Made by a program: the position numbers and the translations under genes | Notes under the pieces: model-generated | Seen by the model: only the letters and a program-made list of their open reading frames with translations | What the model was told of the DNA's origin: nothing | The model's database searches: none | Source: JABMQW01 sp964439935 | GTDB taxonomy: Bacteria; Fidelibacterota; Marinisomatia; Marinisomatales; TCS56 | Assembly: GCA_964439935.1 (NCBI GenBank) | Contig: CAYTPW010000016.1 | Coordinates: 10,899-74,898, forward strand | DNA length: 64,000 nt | Direction: 5' to 3' | Shown here: positions 13,638-22,424 of the stretch, one piece after another | Layout of the letters: the number at the start of each line of letters is the position of its first letter | Numbering within the stretch: position 1 is the first letter of the stretch

Positions 13638-16373
13638 ATGCGAAAATTGCTACCTCTATTAATTATTGTTAACCTTCTGACCTCAGATCTGGTAGGTCGG
13701 GATATTGAGCTTATGCAGCGCGAGCGCCTGCGGAGTCTGTATTCCGAATCGATAGACCGCCAGGGTGGTGAATTTTTCAGGGTGAATTTTACCAATGGTT
13801 TGGTAAAGCATTTAACCGGACGTTTCTCGAATGATATTCGATCGGATTTTCGTTCCCAGGCGGTTCAGTTTCTCAATGAAAACAATATCCTTTTCGGTTT
13901 TAGGGGTATCCAATCTGATTTTATCATAACTAATGAAACATTCGACAATTTTGGAATGCACCATATAACTTTTCAGCAGACTTACCAGGGTGTACCGGTT
14001 CTGCATCACCAGATCAAAATGCATACTGATATTGAAGGAAGATTGACGGCGGTATCCAATAATTATTTCCCAGGAATAGCAATTTCAATTATTCCCAATC
14101 TGACTAAGCAGGAGGCAGGGGAATATGCCAAGCAGGCATTCGGGGATATTCAGGCAAATATCAAACCGGCTAAACTGATTATCTACACTGAGAACGATGT
14201 ACCAGTCCTGGCCTACAAGCTGGATATGGCATCAGCTATCGATAAGGCCTATACAATTATTATTGATGCCACAAATGGTTCTGTGTTGAAAACCTATTCT
14301 CTGGTCCATCCTCAAGCGACCTACGGAAGTGGTCTGAATCTGCTGGGAGAAGTAGTCGATTCACTCAATATCTACCAGGGATCGGATTTTGGCTGGGATA
14401 ATATTCAGGATTACATCGACGCTGTAAATAATCGGTGGGATTACCCTGATTATATCCCCGTTACCGGGAATTATAATTTGGTTGATGAAAGTGATACTAC
14501 CCAGGGTCGAATCTTTACCCTGACAGCCTCGAATTCAGCTTTTTATGAGATCGATTTTGTCTCCAGTCTTTTTGATACTTTTTCCAGCACAATCGATTCC
14601 CTTTCCCATGCATCCGGTGTCACTGCTCACGATTTTCACCGTAAGTCAGTTGATTATTACCACGACCAACACGGCCGGATAGGCTGGTTGAGCCCCGGTT
14701 ATCGTGTCATTGCTCTGGTTGACTATGGTCCCAATGATCAGATATCCGTCTTCAATGCATACTATTCCGGCTTTTATGGTAGCGTCAATTATGGCATCGG
14801 TGGCGGTAATACCTTGCCGTTTTGTGCCGCTTTAGATGTGGTAGCACATGAGCTGACCCATGGCGTTACTCGCCAGTCTTCAGGACTGATTTACGAGAAT
14901 ATGCCCGGCGCTCTGAATGAATCAATGTCTGATGTATTTGGTTATCTGGTAGAAGCTGAATTTCATGATGGCGGTGATTGGTTAATGGGTGAAGATTTAT
15001 ATCTCACGGGTGGTTATATCAGGGATATGCAAAATCCACCGAATGCCGGTGATCCAGATCATTTTAGCAATGCCACATTCGCTGATGAACCTACCTCGGA
15101 CAACGATTATGGCGGTGTACATTCTAACTCCGGTATTCCCAACAAGGTCTTCTATTTACTGGTTCAGGGCGATATGCACTATGGAGTCGATGTCCCCCCA
15201 TTTGATCCTGATATTGATATTTCCCGTGGTATAGCCGCCAATATCTGGTACATCTGGAACACTCAATACCTGAACGCGATTGATGATTTTCACATCGGGC
15301 GGGAAAAAATGTTGCAGGTCAGCAGCAGTCTGTATCCGGGCAATCAGGATTATTATGCGGCCATTCAAAAGGCCTGGGGCTCGGTTGGTGTTCAACCCGG
15401 TGCGATCCTGGACCTGTCAGACACTTTTCTGGCGCCAGGTTCAGGTTCCGTAAATCTACAAAGCACCTTTCAAAATTCTTATGCGGGCTATGATATTGCC
15501 GCTGAAGTTGTTTCACAAACTACAACTGCTATGGACACAACAACCCTATATGATGATGGCGCGCATGGCGATGAATCGGCAGGGGATCAGATCTGGGGTG
15601 GTTCCTGGATAGTGGGACAGTCGGAAGATTTCTTTAATTTGAATCTGCTGGTGAGCGACACGGCCAGTGGCTTGACCGATCTGTATTTCAACATGGCCCA
15701 TTTCACCACCGCTGGTCCGGTTGTTTTTGATACCTTAACTTTTCTGATACCGGCCGGGGGAGAACCGGTTCCCGGCGATCAAATAATTGTAACTTTACAT
15801 CTCCGGAATAACGGGGCCACCTTGACATTACCAGCGATCAGTGCTCAAATATTGCCGCTGGATACCCTGGTTACCATCGTTGGACCATCCACGGTGTTTT
15901 TTGGCGATATTGACCCCGGGCAAACCGTTCCACAGTTTAATTATTTTGCCGGTCTGATCAGCCCGGAATTTCCGGCAATGACCGCAGCGCATTTTAAAAT
16001 GATCTATTACAGTGGCAGTGAGGCCTATTGGTCTGACACAATGTCAATTCAGATGCACGGTACAGTTGCCAATGACCCAACCGGTGATGTTCCAATTGAT
16101 TTCGCCCTGTATCAGAATTATCCTAATCCCTTTAACCCCGAAACGGTCATTCGCTATGTTTTACCTGAAAAATCTGAGGTAGCAATTGATATCTATAATA
16201 TACTTGGACAAACCGTGCGGTCATTTTATAGCAGAACTGAGGAATCGGGTTTCAAGTCAATCCGGTGGGACGGTAATGATTTCAGTGGTCAGGCGGTTGG
16301 TGCCGGAGTATATATTTACAGGATCAGGGCTGGTGAATATACACGGTCGATGAAAATGCTATTGCTGAAGTAA
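13638..16373 (+). CDS. Secreted M4 (thermolysin-family) metallopeptidase with T9SS sorting domain
   Basis: The 911-residue preproprotein begins with a signal peptide (MRKLLPLLIIVNLLTSDLVG). An FTP/PepSY-type propeptide follows (about 40-200), then the thermolysin catalytic domain: zinc ligands H404 and H408 in HELTH, E428 in GALNESMSDVFG, and the catalytic histidine region GGVHSNSGIPNKVFY. The C-terminal 85 residues are a type A T9SS sorting domain (NYPNPFNPETVIRY to MKMLLLK). The enzyme should degrade extracellular proteins and be exported through the outer membrane. An intervening beta-rich region (600-820) resembles a CARDB-type spacer. The start has GGAGACCT upstream. It converges with the LOG-like gene 24 bases away. 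Confidence 0.93.
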   Translation: MRKLLPLLIIVNLLTSDLVGRDIELMQRERLRSLYSESIDRQGGEFFRVNFTNGLVKHLTGRFSNDIRSDFRSQAVQFLNENNILFGFRGIQSDFIITNETFDNFGMHHITFQQTYQGVPVLHHQIKMHTDIEGRLTAVSNNYFPGIAISIIPNLTKQEAGEYAKQAFGDIQANIKPAKLIIYTENDVPVLAYKLDMASAIDKAYTIIIDATNGSVLKTYSLVHPQATYGSGLNLLGEVVDSLNIYQGSDFGWDNIQDYIDAVNNRWDYPDYIPVTGNYNLVDESDTTQGRIFTLTASNSAFYEIDFVSSLFDTFSSTIDSLSHASGVTAHDFHRKSVDYYHDQHGRIGWLSPGYRVIALVDYGPNDQISVFNAYYSGFYGSVNYGIGGGNTLPFCAALDVVAHELTHGVTRQSSGLIYENMPGALNESMSDVFGYLVEAEFHDGGDWLMGEDLYLTGGYIRDMQNPPNAGDPDHFSNATFADEPTSDNDYGGVHSNSGIPNKVFYLLVQGDMHYGVDVPPFDPDIDISRGIAANIWYIWNTQYLNAIDDFHIGREKMLQVSSSLYPGNQDYYAAIQKAWGSVGVQPGAILDLSDTFLAPGSGSVNLQSTFQNSYAGYDIAAEVVSQTTTAMDTTTLYDDGAHGDESAGDQIWGGSWIVGQSEDFFNLNLLVSDTASGLTDLYFNMAHFTTAGPVVFDTLTFLIPAGGEPVPGDQIIVTLHLRNNGATLTLPAISAQILPLDTLVTIVGPSTVFFGDIDPGQTVPQFNYFAGLISPEFPAMTAAHFKMIYYSGSEAYWSDTMSIQMHGTVANDPTGDVPIDFALYQNYPNPFNPETVIRYVLPEKSEVAIDIYNILGQTVRSFYSRTEESGFKSIRWDGNDFSGQAVGAGVYIYRIRAGEYTRSMKMLLLK

Positions 16374-16397
16374 GTGCCACAAATCGGCGCGATCAAA

Positions 16398-17207
16398 TCA
16401 GAAATTCGGACCCTTGAAATGCTGTGCAGTAAGATTTTCGGTTAAATAGGTGAAAGCTTCTTCCGTTGAATCGGAAAAATGGAACAGGCTCAGGTCATCG
16501 GCCGAGATGGTTCCGACCCGAACCAAATAATCCCAGTTAATCACCTCATTCCAGAAATCTTTTCCGAAAAGTACGATTGGAATCTCTTTTTTCATTTTTT
16601 CAGTCTGGATCAGGGTTACCAATTCCATCAATTCATCCAGTGTACCAAATCCACCAGGGAATACCACCAGTGCTTTTGCCAGATACAAAAACCAGAACTT
16701 ACGCATGAAGAAGTAGTGAAATTGTATATTCAGATCCGGAGTAATGAATTTATTTCCACTCTGCTCGAATGGAATTGTGATGTTTAAACCACAGGCTAGA
16801 CCTTTAGCCTCAGAGGCGCCACGGTTAGCGGCTTCCATGATCCCGGGTCCACCGCCGGATGTAATGATGAAGCGTCGTTTTTTATCAGTCAGGTTTTTAC
16901 TCCATTCGGTCAATCGAAAGGCCAGATCGCGGGCAGCTTCATAATATTTACTCATTTCCAGCTGATTATTTAGCTGTGCCAGTATTTGGGAATCGGGATT
17001 TTGCGGTGCTTCATCAAGTAATTTTTTGGCTTCGGCCTTGGATTTTATACGAGCCGACCCGAAAAAAACGATTGTATCTTCCACATGATAGCGGTTAAAA
17101 CGCTGGCGAGGCCCGAAATATTCGGAAATGATTCTAAGGGGGCGGGCATCACCGCTGCTTAGAAAATCTTTATCGTAATAGAAACGTTCTTTAGTATTCT
17201 TAATCAT
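16398..17207 (-). CDS. LOG family protein (TIGR00730-type Rossmann fold)
   Basis: I use the internal ATG at 17207 (269 residues, MIKNTKERFYY) because CAGGA lies upstream of it; a frame from 17261 would add 18 residues that do not fit. The family motifs are VFFGSARI, TSGGGPGIMEAANRGA and PGGFGTLDELME, the last being the PGGxGTxxE signature. LOG enzymes release free bases from nucleoside monophosphates (cytokinin activation in plants; pyrimidine/purine 5'-monophosphate nucleosidase in bacteria). This large form with about 70 extra N-terminal residues is common in bacteria. The true substrate is not known. Confidence 0.85.
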   Translation of the reverse strand: MIKNTKERFYYDKDFLSSGDARPLRIISEYFGPRQRFNRYHVEDTIVFFGSARIKSKAEAKKLLDEAPQNPDSQILAQLNNQLEMSKYYEAARDLAFRLTEWSKNLTDKKRRFIITSGGGPGIMEAANRGASEAKGLACGLNITIPFEQSGNKFITPDLNIQFHYFFMRKFWFLYLAKALVVFPGGFGTLDELMELVTLIQTEKMKKEIPIVLFGKDFWNEVINWDYLVRVGTISADDLSLFHFSDSTEEAFTYLTENLTAQHFKGPNF

Positions 17208-17355
17208 AAATATTCCTGAAAAATTAGCCGCCGAAGTTAAGCTTATTTTCCAGTGCGGCAAATCTTTCCAGGTCTGTTTTACTGTTATTATGCATGTCCC
17301 GTTGCTAGATTTAAGACGATCATAGCAAATTAAATTTTATTAATAGGAGGCATAT

Positions 17356-17709
17356 ATGGAATTGAGTCTCTTCCATTATCAAGCGATTGTAAAATCTGTC
17401 TATGACGGGGATACCTGCACGGTAGATATCGACCTGGGTTTGAATACCTGGATAAAGGGTGAAAAGCTGCGCTTATTTGGTATCAACGCACCAGAATTGC
17501 GTGGTTCAGAGCGACCGGAAGGTTTGAAATCGAGGGATTATCTGCGGAGTCTGATCGATGGCAAGAATATTCTGATTGAAACCTATCGTGATAAAAGAGG
17601 TAAATACGGTCGCTATCTGGCGGTTATCTATATCTATCGACAGGATGCCTGGTTGAATGTTAACGAGGACCTGGTGTCCAATGGTTTCGCAGTATTCAAG
17701 GATTATTGA
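17356..17709 (+). CDS. Thermonuclease-like (SNase) domain protein
   Basis: The 117-residue protein is a compact staphylococcal-nuclease domain: VYDGDTCTVDIDL, KLRLFGINAPELRG and RGKYGRYLAVIYI. Compared with S. aureus nuclease, the calcium-site Asp of the first motif, the arginine of RLFG, the glutamate of APE and the arginine of GR are kept, while the second calcium Asp is replaced by Asn (GINAPE). That variant is common among small bacterial homologues. There is no signal peptide, so it would act in the cytosol unless exported otherwise. An AGGAGGCAT site precedes the ATG. Confidence 0.88.
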   Translation: MELSLFHYQAIVKSVYDGDTCTVDIDLGLNTWIKGEKLRLFGINAPELRGSERPEGLKSRDYLRSLIDGKNILIETYRDKRGKYGRYLAVIYIYRQDAWLNVNEDLVSNGFAVFKDY

Positions 17710-17850
17710 CCCCAATCAGGGGCCAGCTACCGGTTGCCAGAGAATAGCTGCTACCTCGCGCTGAAACAGCATCAGTAATAAAACCGGGTATCAGGAATCA
17801 CATCGTAACCCGACTTGCCATTAACTAAGTCAGCTGGCTATCTTCAACCG

Positions 17851-18210
17851 ATGCGAAAACTGTCATTTCCATTAATTCTGCTGCTGATATCCTGTGGCTC
17901 TGCCCCGGATCCGCAGCCCGTTCCACCAGCACCCAATGTTCCGGATTCCGTACCGGAGAATATCGATGCTGAACATCAGCCTGATCCGTACCAACGCTGG
18001 TTGCTGAACGAATATGATATCTGGCAATATTTGAAAAATAATCCGGCAGAAACTGATGTTCTCTCCACCCTGGGACAGCCGGATTCGGTATTTATGGATT
18101 TTGACCAAACCTATCGTGTTTATTATTATTTTATACCCAAACTCAACGATTATAATTCGATTGAAATTGATATCCGCACCGGCCAGGTTACCGGATTTGA
18201 GTGGGATTGA
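17851..18210 (+). CDS. Small lipoprotein with a SmpA/BamE-like tail
   Basis: From the ATG at 17851 the protein has 119 residues. The lipoprotein signal MRKLSFPLILLLISCGS has Cys15 as the lipidation site. A proline-rich spacer (to about 45) is followed by a domain with VLSTLGQPDSVFMDF and YRVYYYF, which recalls the SmpA/OmlA (BamE) pattern of 'V-x-x-x-L-G-x-P-D' and an aromatic strand. The similarity is weak and the role is unknown. An in-frame GTG/TTG-type start further upstream (17815) would add residues ahead of the signal and is not used. Confidence 0.55.
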   Translation: MRKLSFPLILLLISCGSAPDPQPVPPAPNVPDSVPENIDAEHQPDPYQRWLLNEYDIWQYLKNNPAETDVLSTLGQPDSVFMDFDQTYRVYYYFIPKLNDYNSIEIDIRTGQVTGFEWD

Positions 18211-18441
18211 CATTAGTATAATCCGATTAGTTATTAAAGCGAGTGTTGTTAATCTGATTTGATTGCTACAGCTGTTCTCTATTGGTTGTAGGGGAATTGT
18301 CAGCATCTGTTCAATCAACCCGCGACATCAGGTCGACCGGGAATGCAATTGCTCTGTGCTGGAGATGTTGTTTAATTTCGTACTTTCATTGTCCTGTTCA
18401 TGACCGTGATTGATTTTTGAACCGATAAAAGGAGTCCCATT

Positions 18442-18732
18442 GTGGCCAAGGTGAAAGGTGAAGTCAAGATTGCTATTGAAACCTGCAAGGGCTGTGAATT
18501 ATGTGTTCACGAATGTCCCCAGGAGACGCTGGTAATGTCTGATGAGTTGAACCAAAGGGGATATCATTTCGCGGTGGTTGCCATCGATAACTGTACCGGT
18601 TGCACTAACTGTGCGCTGGTTTGTCCCGATGCCTGTATTACCGTTTACCGTGAGCAAAGAGGGAAAAAGCGACCGATTGCCCAGATCAGTAATATCAGCG
18701 AAAATGTTACAATCACGATCGATGGGAGATAG
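18442..18732 (+). CDS. korD: 2-oxoacid:ferredoxin oxidoreductase, delta (ferredoxin) subunit
   Basis: This 96-residue ferredoxin-like subunit has two 4Fe-4S motifs: CKGCELCVHECP (near 15-26) and CTGCTNCALVCP (near 53-64). It starts at GTG with AAAGGAG upstream and is followed one base later by the alpha gene. The gene order delta-alpha-beta-gamma equals OorDABC of epsilonproteobacteria, a 2-oxoglutarate:acceptor oxidoreductase. The subunit takes electrons from the TPP centre. Since related complexes act on branched-chain 2-oxoacids or pyruvate, the substrate assignment is by order only. Confidence 0.85.
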   Translation: MAKVKGEVKIAIETCKGCELCVHECPQETLVMSDELNQRGYHFAVVAIDNCTGCTNCALVCPDACITVYREQRGKKRPIAQISNISENVTITIDGR

Positions 18733-18733
18733 C

Positions 18734-19834
18734 ATGAGCGAAATTTTATTTATGAAGGGGAATGAAGCTTTGGCCGAAGCGGCCATCCGAGCGGGGCTTG
18801 ATGCTTATTTTGGTTATCCGATCACACCCCAGTCCGAAATTCTGGAATACCTGTCGATTCATATGCCGAAACGGGGTGGTGTTGTGCTCCAAGCTGAAAG
18901 TGAAGTTGCTTCGATCAATATGATTTATGGCGCTGCCGGCGCTGGTGCCCGGGTAATGACAACCACCAGTTCACCCGGTTTCAGTCTGATGCAGGAGGGG
19001 ATTTCCTACATTGCTTCGGCTCAGCTCCCATGCCTGCTGGCCAATGTTGTCCGCGGGGGACCCGGACTGGGAACGATTCAGCCGAGTCAGGGAGATTATT
19101 TCCAGGCCACCAAGGGTGGAGGACACGGTGATTATTATATGATCGTCCTGGCACCATCCACTGTCCAGGAGATGGCTGATTTTGTCTATCTGGGATTCGA
19201 TTTGGCTGACAAATATCGTACACCGGTAATGATCCTGACTGACGGTGCCCTGGGACAGGGGATGGAGAAAGTTACTTTTCCGGAATATGATCCCACCGAA
19301 AAAAAGATAGCCAAACCCTGGGCAACCACCGGGAAAACACCAGACAGGGAAAAAAATGTAATTACATCCCTTCATCTTCAACCCGAGCGAATGGAAGAAA
19401 TAAACCAGGTTTTACAACAGAAATATAATACTATCCGACAGGAGGAGGTACGCTGGGAAGAATATTTAACTGATGACGCGGAAGTATTATTTACTGCCTT
19501 TGGTCTGGCGTCCCGGATCGCTCGCAAAACGATTCAACTGGCGCGGGAGGATGGTATCAAAGCCGGCCTGTTTCGCCCTAAGACGGTCTGGCCTTTCCCA
19601 TATCAGCGCTTGAGCGAACTGGCCAAGCAGGTGGATATGATCCAGGATATTGAATTAAATGCCGGACAAATGGTTGAGGATGTTCGTTTGGGAGTTGAGG
19701 GTGCCGTTCCGGTATTTTTCCATGGGAGAATGGGCGGAATGATTCCCACACCGGAGGAAATACTAGAGCAAATGAAAATTAATTTAGCGGCGGTTCGTGG
19801 TAAAAATGGCCGTCCCAGGGAGGAAACACCATGA
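18734..19834 (+). CDS. korA: 2-oxoacid:ferredoxin oxidoreductase, alpha subunit
   Basis: The ATG at 18734 (366 residues; GGGAG upstream) is the real start; a longer frame running back into the ferredoxin gene is not used. The protein opens with the family phrase LFMKGNEALAEAAIRAGLDAYFGYPITPQSEI, followed by MTTTSSPGFSLMQEGISY and GGPGLGTIQPSQGDY. It contributes the pyrimidine-binding part of the active site and helps bind the carboxylate of the substrate. Residues near the C-terminus (EDVRLGVEG) fit the family's C-terminal domain. It ends with a 4-base ATGA overlap with the beta gene. Confidence 0.92.
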   Translation: MSEILFMKGNEALAEAAIRAGLDAYFGYPITPQSEILEYLSIHMPKRGGVVLQAESEVASINMIYGAAGAGARVMTTTSSPGFSLMQEGISYIASAQLPCLLANVVRGGPGLGTIQPSQGDYFQATKGGGHGDYYMIVLAPSTVQEMADFVYLGFDLADKYRTPVMILTDGALGQGMEKVTFPEYDPTEKKIAKPWATTGKTPDREKNVITSLHLQPERMEEINQVLQQKYNTIRQEEVRWEEYLTDDAEVLFTAFGLASRIARKTIQLAREDGIKAGLFRPKTVWPFPYQRLSELAKQVDMIQDIELNAGQMVEDVRLGVEGAVPVFFHGRMGGMIPTPEEILEQMKINLAAVRGKNGRPREETP

Positions 19835-20628
19835 GTGACCAAAATACGGTTATCGCAGAAGAAACCAGGGCAATGGACCTGGTTTACCAGCGTCCTGATT
19901 CACTCATGGATGTGCGCATGCATTACTGTCCGGGCTGTGGTCATACAACTGCCCATAAGATCCTGATGGAAGTGGTGGACGAAGCGGGCATCAAGAGTGA
20001 AACGGTTGGAGTCGCCCCGGTAGGCTGTGCTGTGCTGGCCTACGAATATTTAGATGTCGATATGCATCAGGCTGCTCATGGGCGTGCAACTGCCGTGGCT
20101 ACCGGAATTAAAGCAGTGCTACCGGACAAATATGTTTTTACTTACCAGGGTGATGGTGACCTGGCGGCGATCGGAACAGCGGAAACAATTCACAGCGCCA
20201 ACCGTGGCGAAAATTTCCTGATCATTTTTATTAATAATGGAATATATGGCATGACCGGTGGCCAGATGGCGCCAACCACACCGGTTGGTGAAAAGACCGC
20301 CACATCACCATATGGCCGGGATCGCAAAACTGCCGGAGCTCCGATTGATATTACTCATCTGCTGGCTCAATTGCCGGGCACGTTCTATGCCACTCGCCAA
20401 TCGGTACATGATGCCAAAGCGGTGCGGAAGACCAAAAAAGCATTCATGAAAGCTTTCGAATATCAGAAATTGAATAAAGGTCTTTGCATCGTTGAAATCG
20501 TGTCGAACTGTCCCTCCGGCTGGAAGTTAACTCCCTACCAGTCCAATGAATGGATGAAAGAACATATGATGACCATTTATCCACCCGGAGATATTAAAAC
20601 GCCGAGCAAGGAGGATTTGCTGCCATGA
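19831..20628 (+). CDS. korB: 2-oxoacid:ferredoxin oxidoreductase, beta (TPP-binding) subunit
   Basis: The 265-residue protein has the beta-subunit motifs: YCPGCGHTTAHK near residue 30, GVAPVGCAVLA, and the TPP-binding motif GDGDLAAIG with NNGIYGMTGGQ about 30 residues later. It converts a 2-oxoacid plus CoA to acyl-CoA and CO2, passing electrons to the ferredoxin subunit. The size (265) and the MAPTTPxGEKT stretch match the KorB/VorA group rather than pyruvate-type PorB. Overlaps by 4 bases at both ends (ATGA) imply translational coupling of alpha, beta and gamma. Confidence 0.92.
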   Translation: MSDQNTVIAEETRAMDLVYQRPDSLMDVRMHYCPGCGHTTAHKILMEVVDEAGIKSETVGVAPVGCAVLAYEYLDVDMHQAAHGRATAVATGIKAVLPDKYVFTYQGDGDLAAIGTAETIHSANRGENFLIIFINNGIYGMTGGQMAPTTPVGEKTATSPYGRDRKTAGAPIDITHLLAQLPGTFYATRQSVHDAKAVRKTKKAFMKAFEYQKLNKGLCIVEIVSNCPSGWKLTPYQSNEWMKEHMMTIYPPGDIKTPSKEDLLP

Positions 20629-21179
20629 CCGAAGAAACGATCATTGCCGGATTCGGTGGACAGGGGGTATTGTCGATGGGAATGTTATTGGCCTATGGTG
20701 GTGTAATTGAAAACCAGGAAGTTTCCTGGATGCCCAGCTATGGTCCCGAGATGCGGGGTGGTACGGCTAATTGTATCGTGATCAATGGTGACGAACCGAT
20801 CAGTTCACCGATTGTTTCCCGTTTTGATTCGGTAGTGATATTCAATCAGCCTTCCCTGGATAAATTTGAAGCTGCCGTTAAACCACGTGGACTGTTGATG
20901 TACGAGGAAGAAGCCATCTTGAATCCACCGACTCGGACTGATATTACTACAATTGCAGTACCGGCGGCCAAAGCGGCGGTTGAGTTGAAAAATCAAAAAG
21001 TGATCAATCTGGTAATGCTGGGTGCTTTTCTCAAAGCCAAAGGAATTATTAAACCTGAAACGGCAATTAAAGCGCTTTACAAAGTGCTGCCGGAACGACA
21101 TCATAAATTGATTCCGCTGAATGAAAAAGCGCTAAATCGGGGAGCTGAATTAGTAGACACTGAAATGAGTGCCAGCTGA
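20625..21179 (+). CDS. korC: 2-oxoacid:ferredoxin oxidoreductase, gamma subunit
   Basis: The 184-residue gamma subunit starts with TIIAGFGGQGVLSMGMLLAYGG, the glycine-rich loop typical of the family, and contains WMPSYGPEMRGGTANC and NQPSLDKFE. It overlaps the beta gene by 4 bases (ATGA) and closes the four-gene operon. In a reductive TCA or anaerobic setting this complex would link 2-oxoglutarate and succinyl-CoA; whether that holds here depends on the real substrate. About 130 bases of non-coding DNA with an inverted repeat then lead to rpe. Confidence 0.92.
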   Translation: MTEETIIAGFGGQGVLSMGMLLAYGGVIENQEVSWMPSYGPEMRGGTANCIVINGDEPISSPIVSRFDSVVIFNQPSLDKFEAAVKPRGLLMYEEEAILNPPTRTDITTIAVPAAKAAVELKNQKVINLVMLGAFLKAKGIIKPETAIKALYKVLPERHHKLIPLNEKALNRGAELVDTEMSAS

Positions 21180-21248
21180 TTCTACATAATTGATAACCGG
21201 TGACACAGGAAATAATTTAAGCGGTCATTGGTATTTAACTAGATATTA

Positions 21249-21311
21249 ATCAGGTTTTAAGGGCTTTTGATTTGATAATCATAATTTAGCGAGCTAATTT
21301 TAAAACCTGAT
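21249..21311 (+). promoter_or_regulatory. Inverted repeat overlapping the rpe start codon
   Basis: ATCAGGTTTTAA (21249-21260) is perfectly complementary to TTAAAACCTGAT (21300-21311). The second arm includes the A and T of the rpe ATG (21310-21312). The 39-base loop contains a small TGATT/AATCA hairpin. In RNA this would bury the start codon. There is no Shine-Dalgarno before the ATG. Confidence 0.55.
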
Positions 21312-21981
21312 GGCCTCCCCCGGAATAAAAATAGCTCCTTCGATCCTGTCAGCGGATTTTTCAAATCTGAGAACAGTCCTGACCGACTGCGACCGGGCGC
21401 CAGCCGATCTTATTCATCTGGACATTATGGATGGCCATTTCGTGCCAAACCTGACGATTGGCCCGGCTGTAGTTAAAGCACTGCGACCACATACCAAGAC
21501 TTTTCTCGATGTCCATCTCATGGTTAATGATACCATTAACTGGATCGAACCGTTTGCTTTAGCTGGAGCTGATGGGATAACCTTTCACGTCGAAGCACAA
21601 GGTAGTCCGGGTGAAATAATCGATTATATCAGGAGTTTCAATAAGAAGGTGGGAATCTCCTTGAGACCACACACCAATGTTGAGTTGATTGAACCGTTTC
21701 TTGAATGGGTGGATCTGATTTTGGTCATGAGTGTCGAACCGGGTTTTGGCGGACAATCATTCATTCCGGAATCAATTGATCGGATCAGGAGTATCCGGTC
21801 ATTCCTGGAACGGCATGACCTGTCGAATAGGGTTGCAATTCAGGTTGATGGGGGAGTTGATCTGACAAATGCCACTGATATTGTTACCGCCGGCGCATCT
21901 ATACTCGTGGTCGGAACAGCCATTTTTGGAACGGCTTATCCAACCGAGAATATACAGAAACTTAGAGAGATTGCTGTATAA
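21310..21981 (+). CDS. rpe: Ribulose-phosphate 3-epimerase
   Basis: This 223-residue TIM barrel has the Rpe signatures: IAPSILSADFSNL (catalytic-site Ser and Asp), HLDIMDGHFVPNLTIGP (metal-binding His and catalytic Asp), FLDVHLMV, VMSVEPGFGGQ and VDGGVDLTN. It interconverts ribulose 5-phosphate and xylulose 5-phosphate in the pentose phosphate pathway. Its stop codon shares a base with the ATG of rpiB (TAATG), so the two are translationally coupled. The start region lacks a ribosome-binding site and sits in an inverted repeat. Confidence 0.96.
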   Translation: MASPGIKIAPSILSADFSNLRTVLTDCDRAPADLIHLDIMDGHFVPNLTIGPAVVKALRPHTKTFLDVHLMVNDTINWIEPFALAGADGITFHVEAQGSPGEIIDYIRSFNKKVGISLRPHTNVELIEPFLEWVDLILVMSVEPGFGGQSFIPESIDRIRSIRSFLERHDLSNRVAIQVDGGVDLTNATDIVTAGASILVVGTAIFGTAYPTENIQKLREIAV

Positions 21982-22424
21982 TGAAAATTTATCTTGGAGC
22001 CGATCACGCCGGTTATGCTCTGAAAGAAACAGTGAAGGAACATCTGTTGGTTAACAGCTACCAGGTAGAAGATTTAGGTGCTGTCAATTATAATCCTGAT
22101 GACGATTATCCTGATTTTGTGTTTCCGGTTGCTGAAGCAGTTGCCAGTGATCGGGAAGGAGTCGGAATCATATTCGGTGGGTCTGGCCAGGGAGAGGCTA
22201 TTGCTGCCAACCGGGTATCCGGTGTGCGGGCGGTTGTTTTTTATGATGGTCCCGATGAAATTGTTAAATTATCACGCCGGCATAATAATGCTAATATATT
22301 GTCATTAGGTGCGCGATTTATCCCGACTGACCGTGCCCTGACAATGATTGATCTATGGTTAAAGGAACAGTTTGAAGGAAATCGTCACCAGCGCCGAATT
22401 GATAAATTAGACCATCGATCTTGA
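21981..22424 (+). CDS. rpiB: Ribose-5-phosphate isomerase B
   Basis: The 147-residue protein belongs to the RpiB/LacA/LacB family: IYLGADHAGYALKE at the N-terminus (GADHAG with the acting Asp/His), DYPDFVFPVAEAV and IIFGGSGQGEAIAANRVSGVRA. The place where E. coli RpiB has its catalytic Cys holds Ser/Gly (GGSGQGE), as in mycobacterial RpiB, which instead uses a glutamate. It isomerises ribose 5-phosphate and ribulose 5-phosphate next to Rpe in the pathway. It overlaps the transporter gene by 4 bases. Confidence 0.93.
   Translation: MKIYLGADHAGYALKETVKEHLLVNSYQVEDLGAVNYNPDDDYPDFVFPVAEAVASDREGVGIIFGGSGQGEAIAANRVSGVRAVVFYDGPDEIVKLSRRHNNANILSLGARFIPTDRALTMIDLWLKEQFEGNRHQRRIDKLDHRS

Noticed and set aside
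17710..17722. CCCC/GGGG hairpin after the nuclease gene
   Set aside because: The stem has four pairs and no U-tract, so it is too weak to call a terminator.
18578..18733. Upstream extension of the korA frame through the ferredoxin gene
   Set aside because: It lies in another frame of korD. The family's N-terminus begins at the ATG at 18734, which has its own ribosome-binding site.
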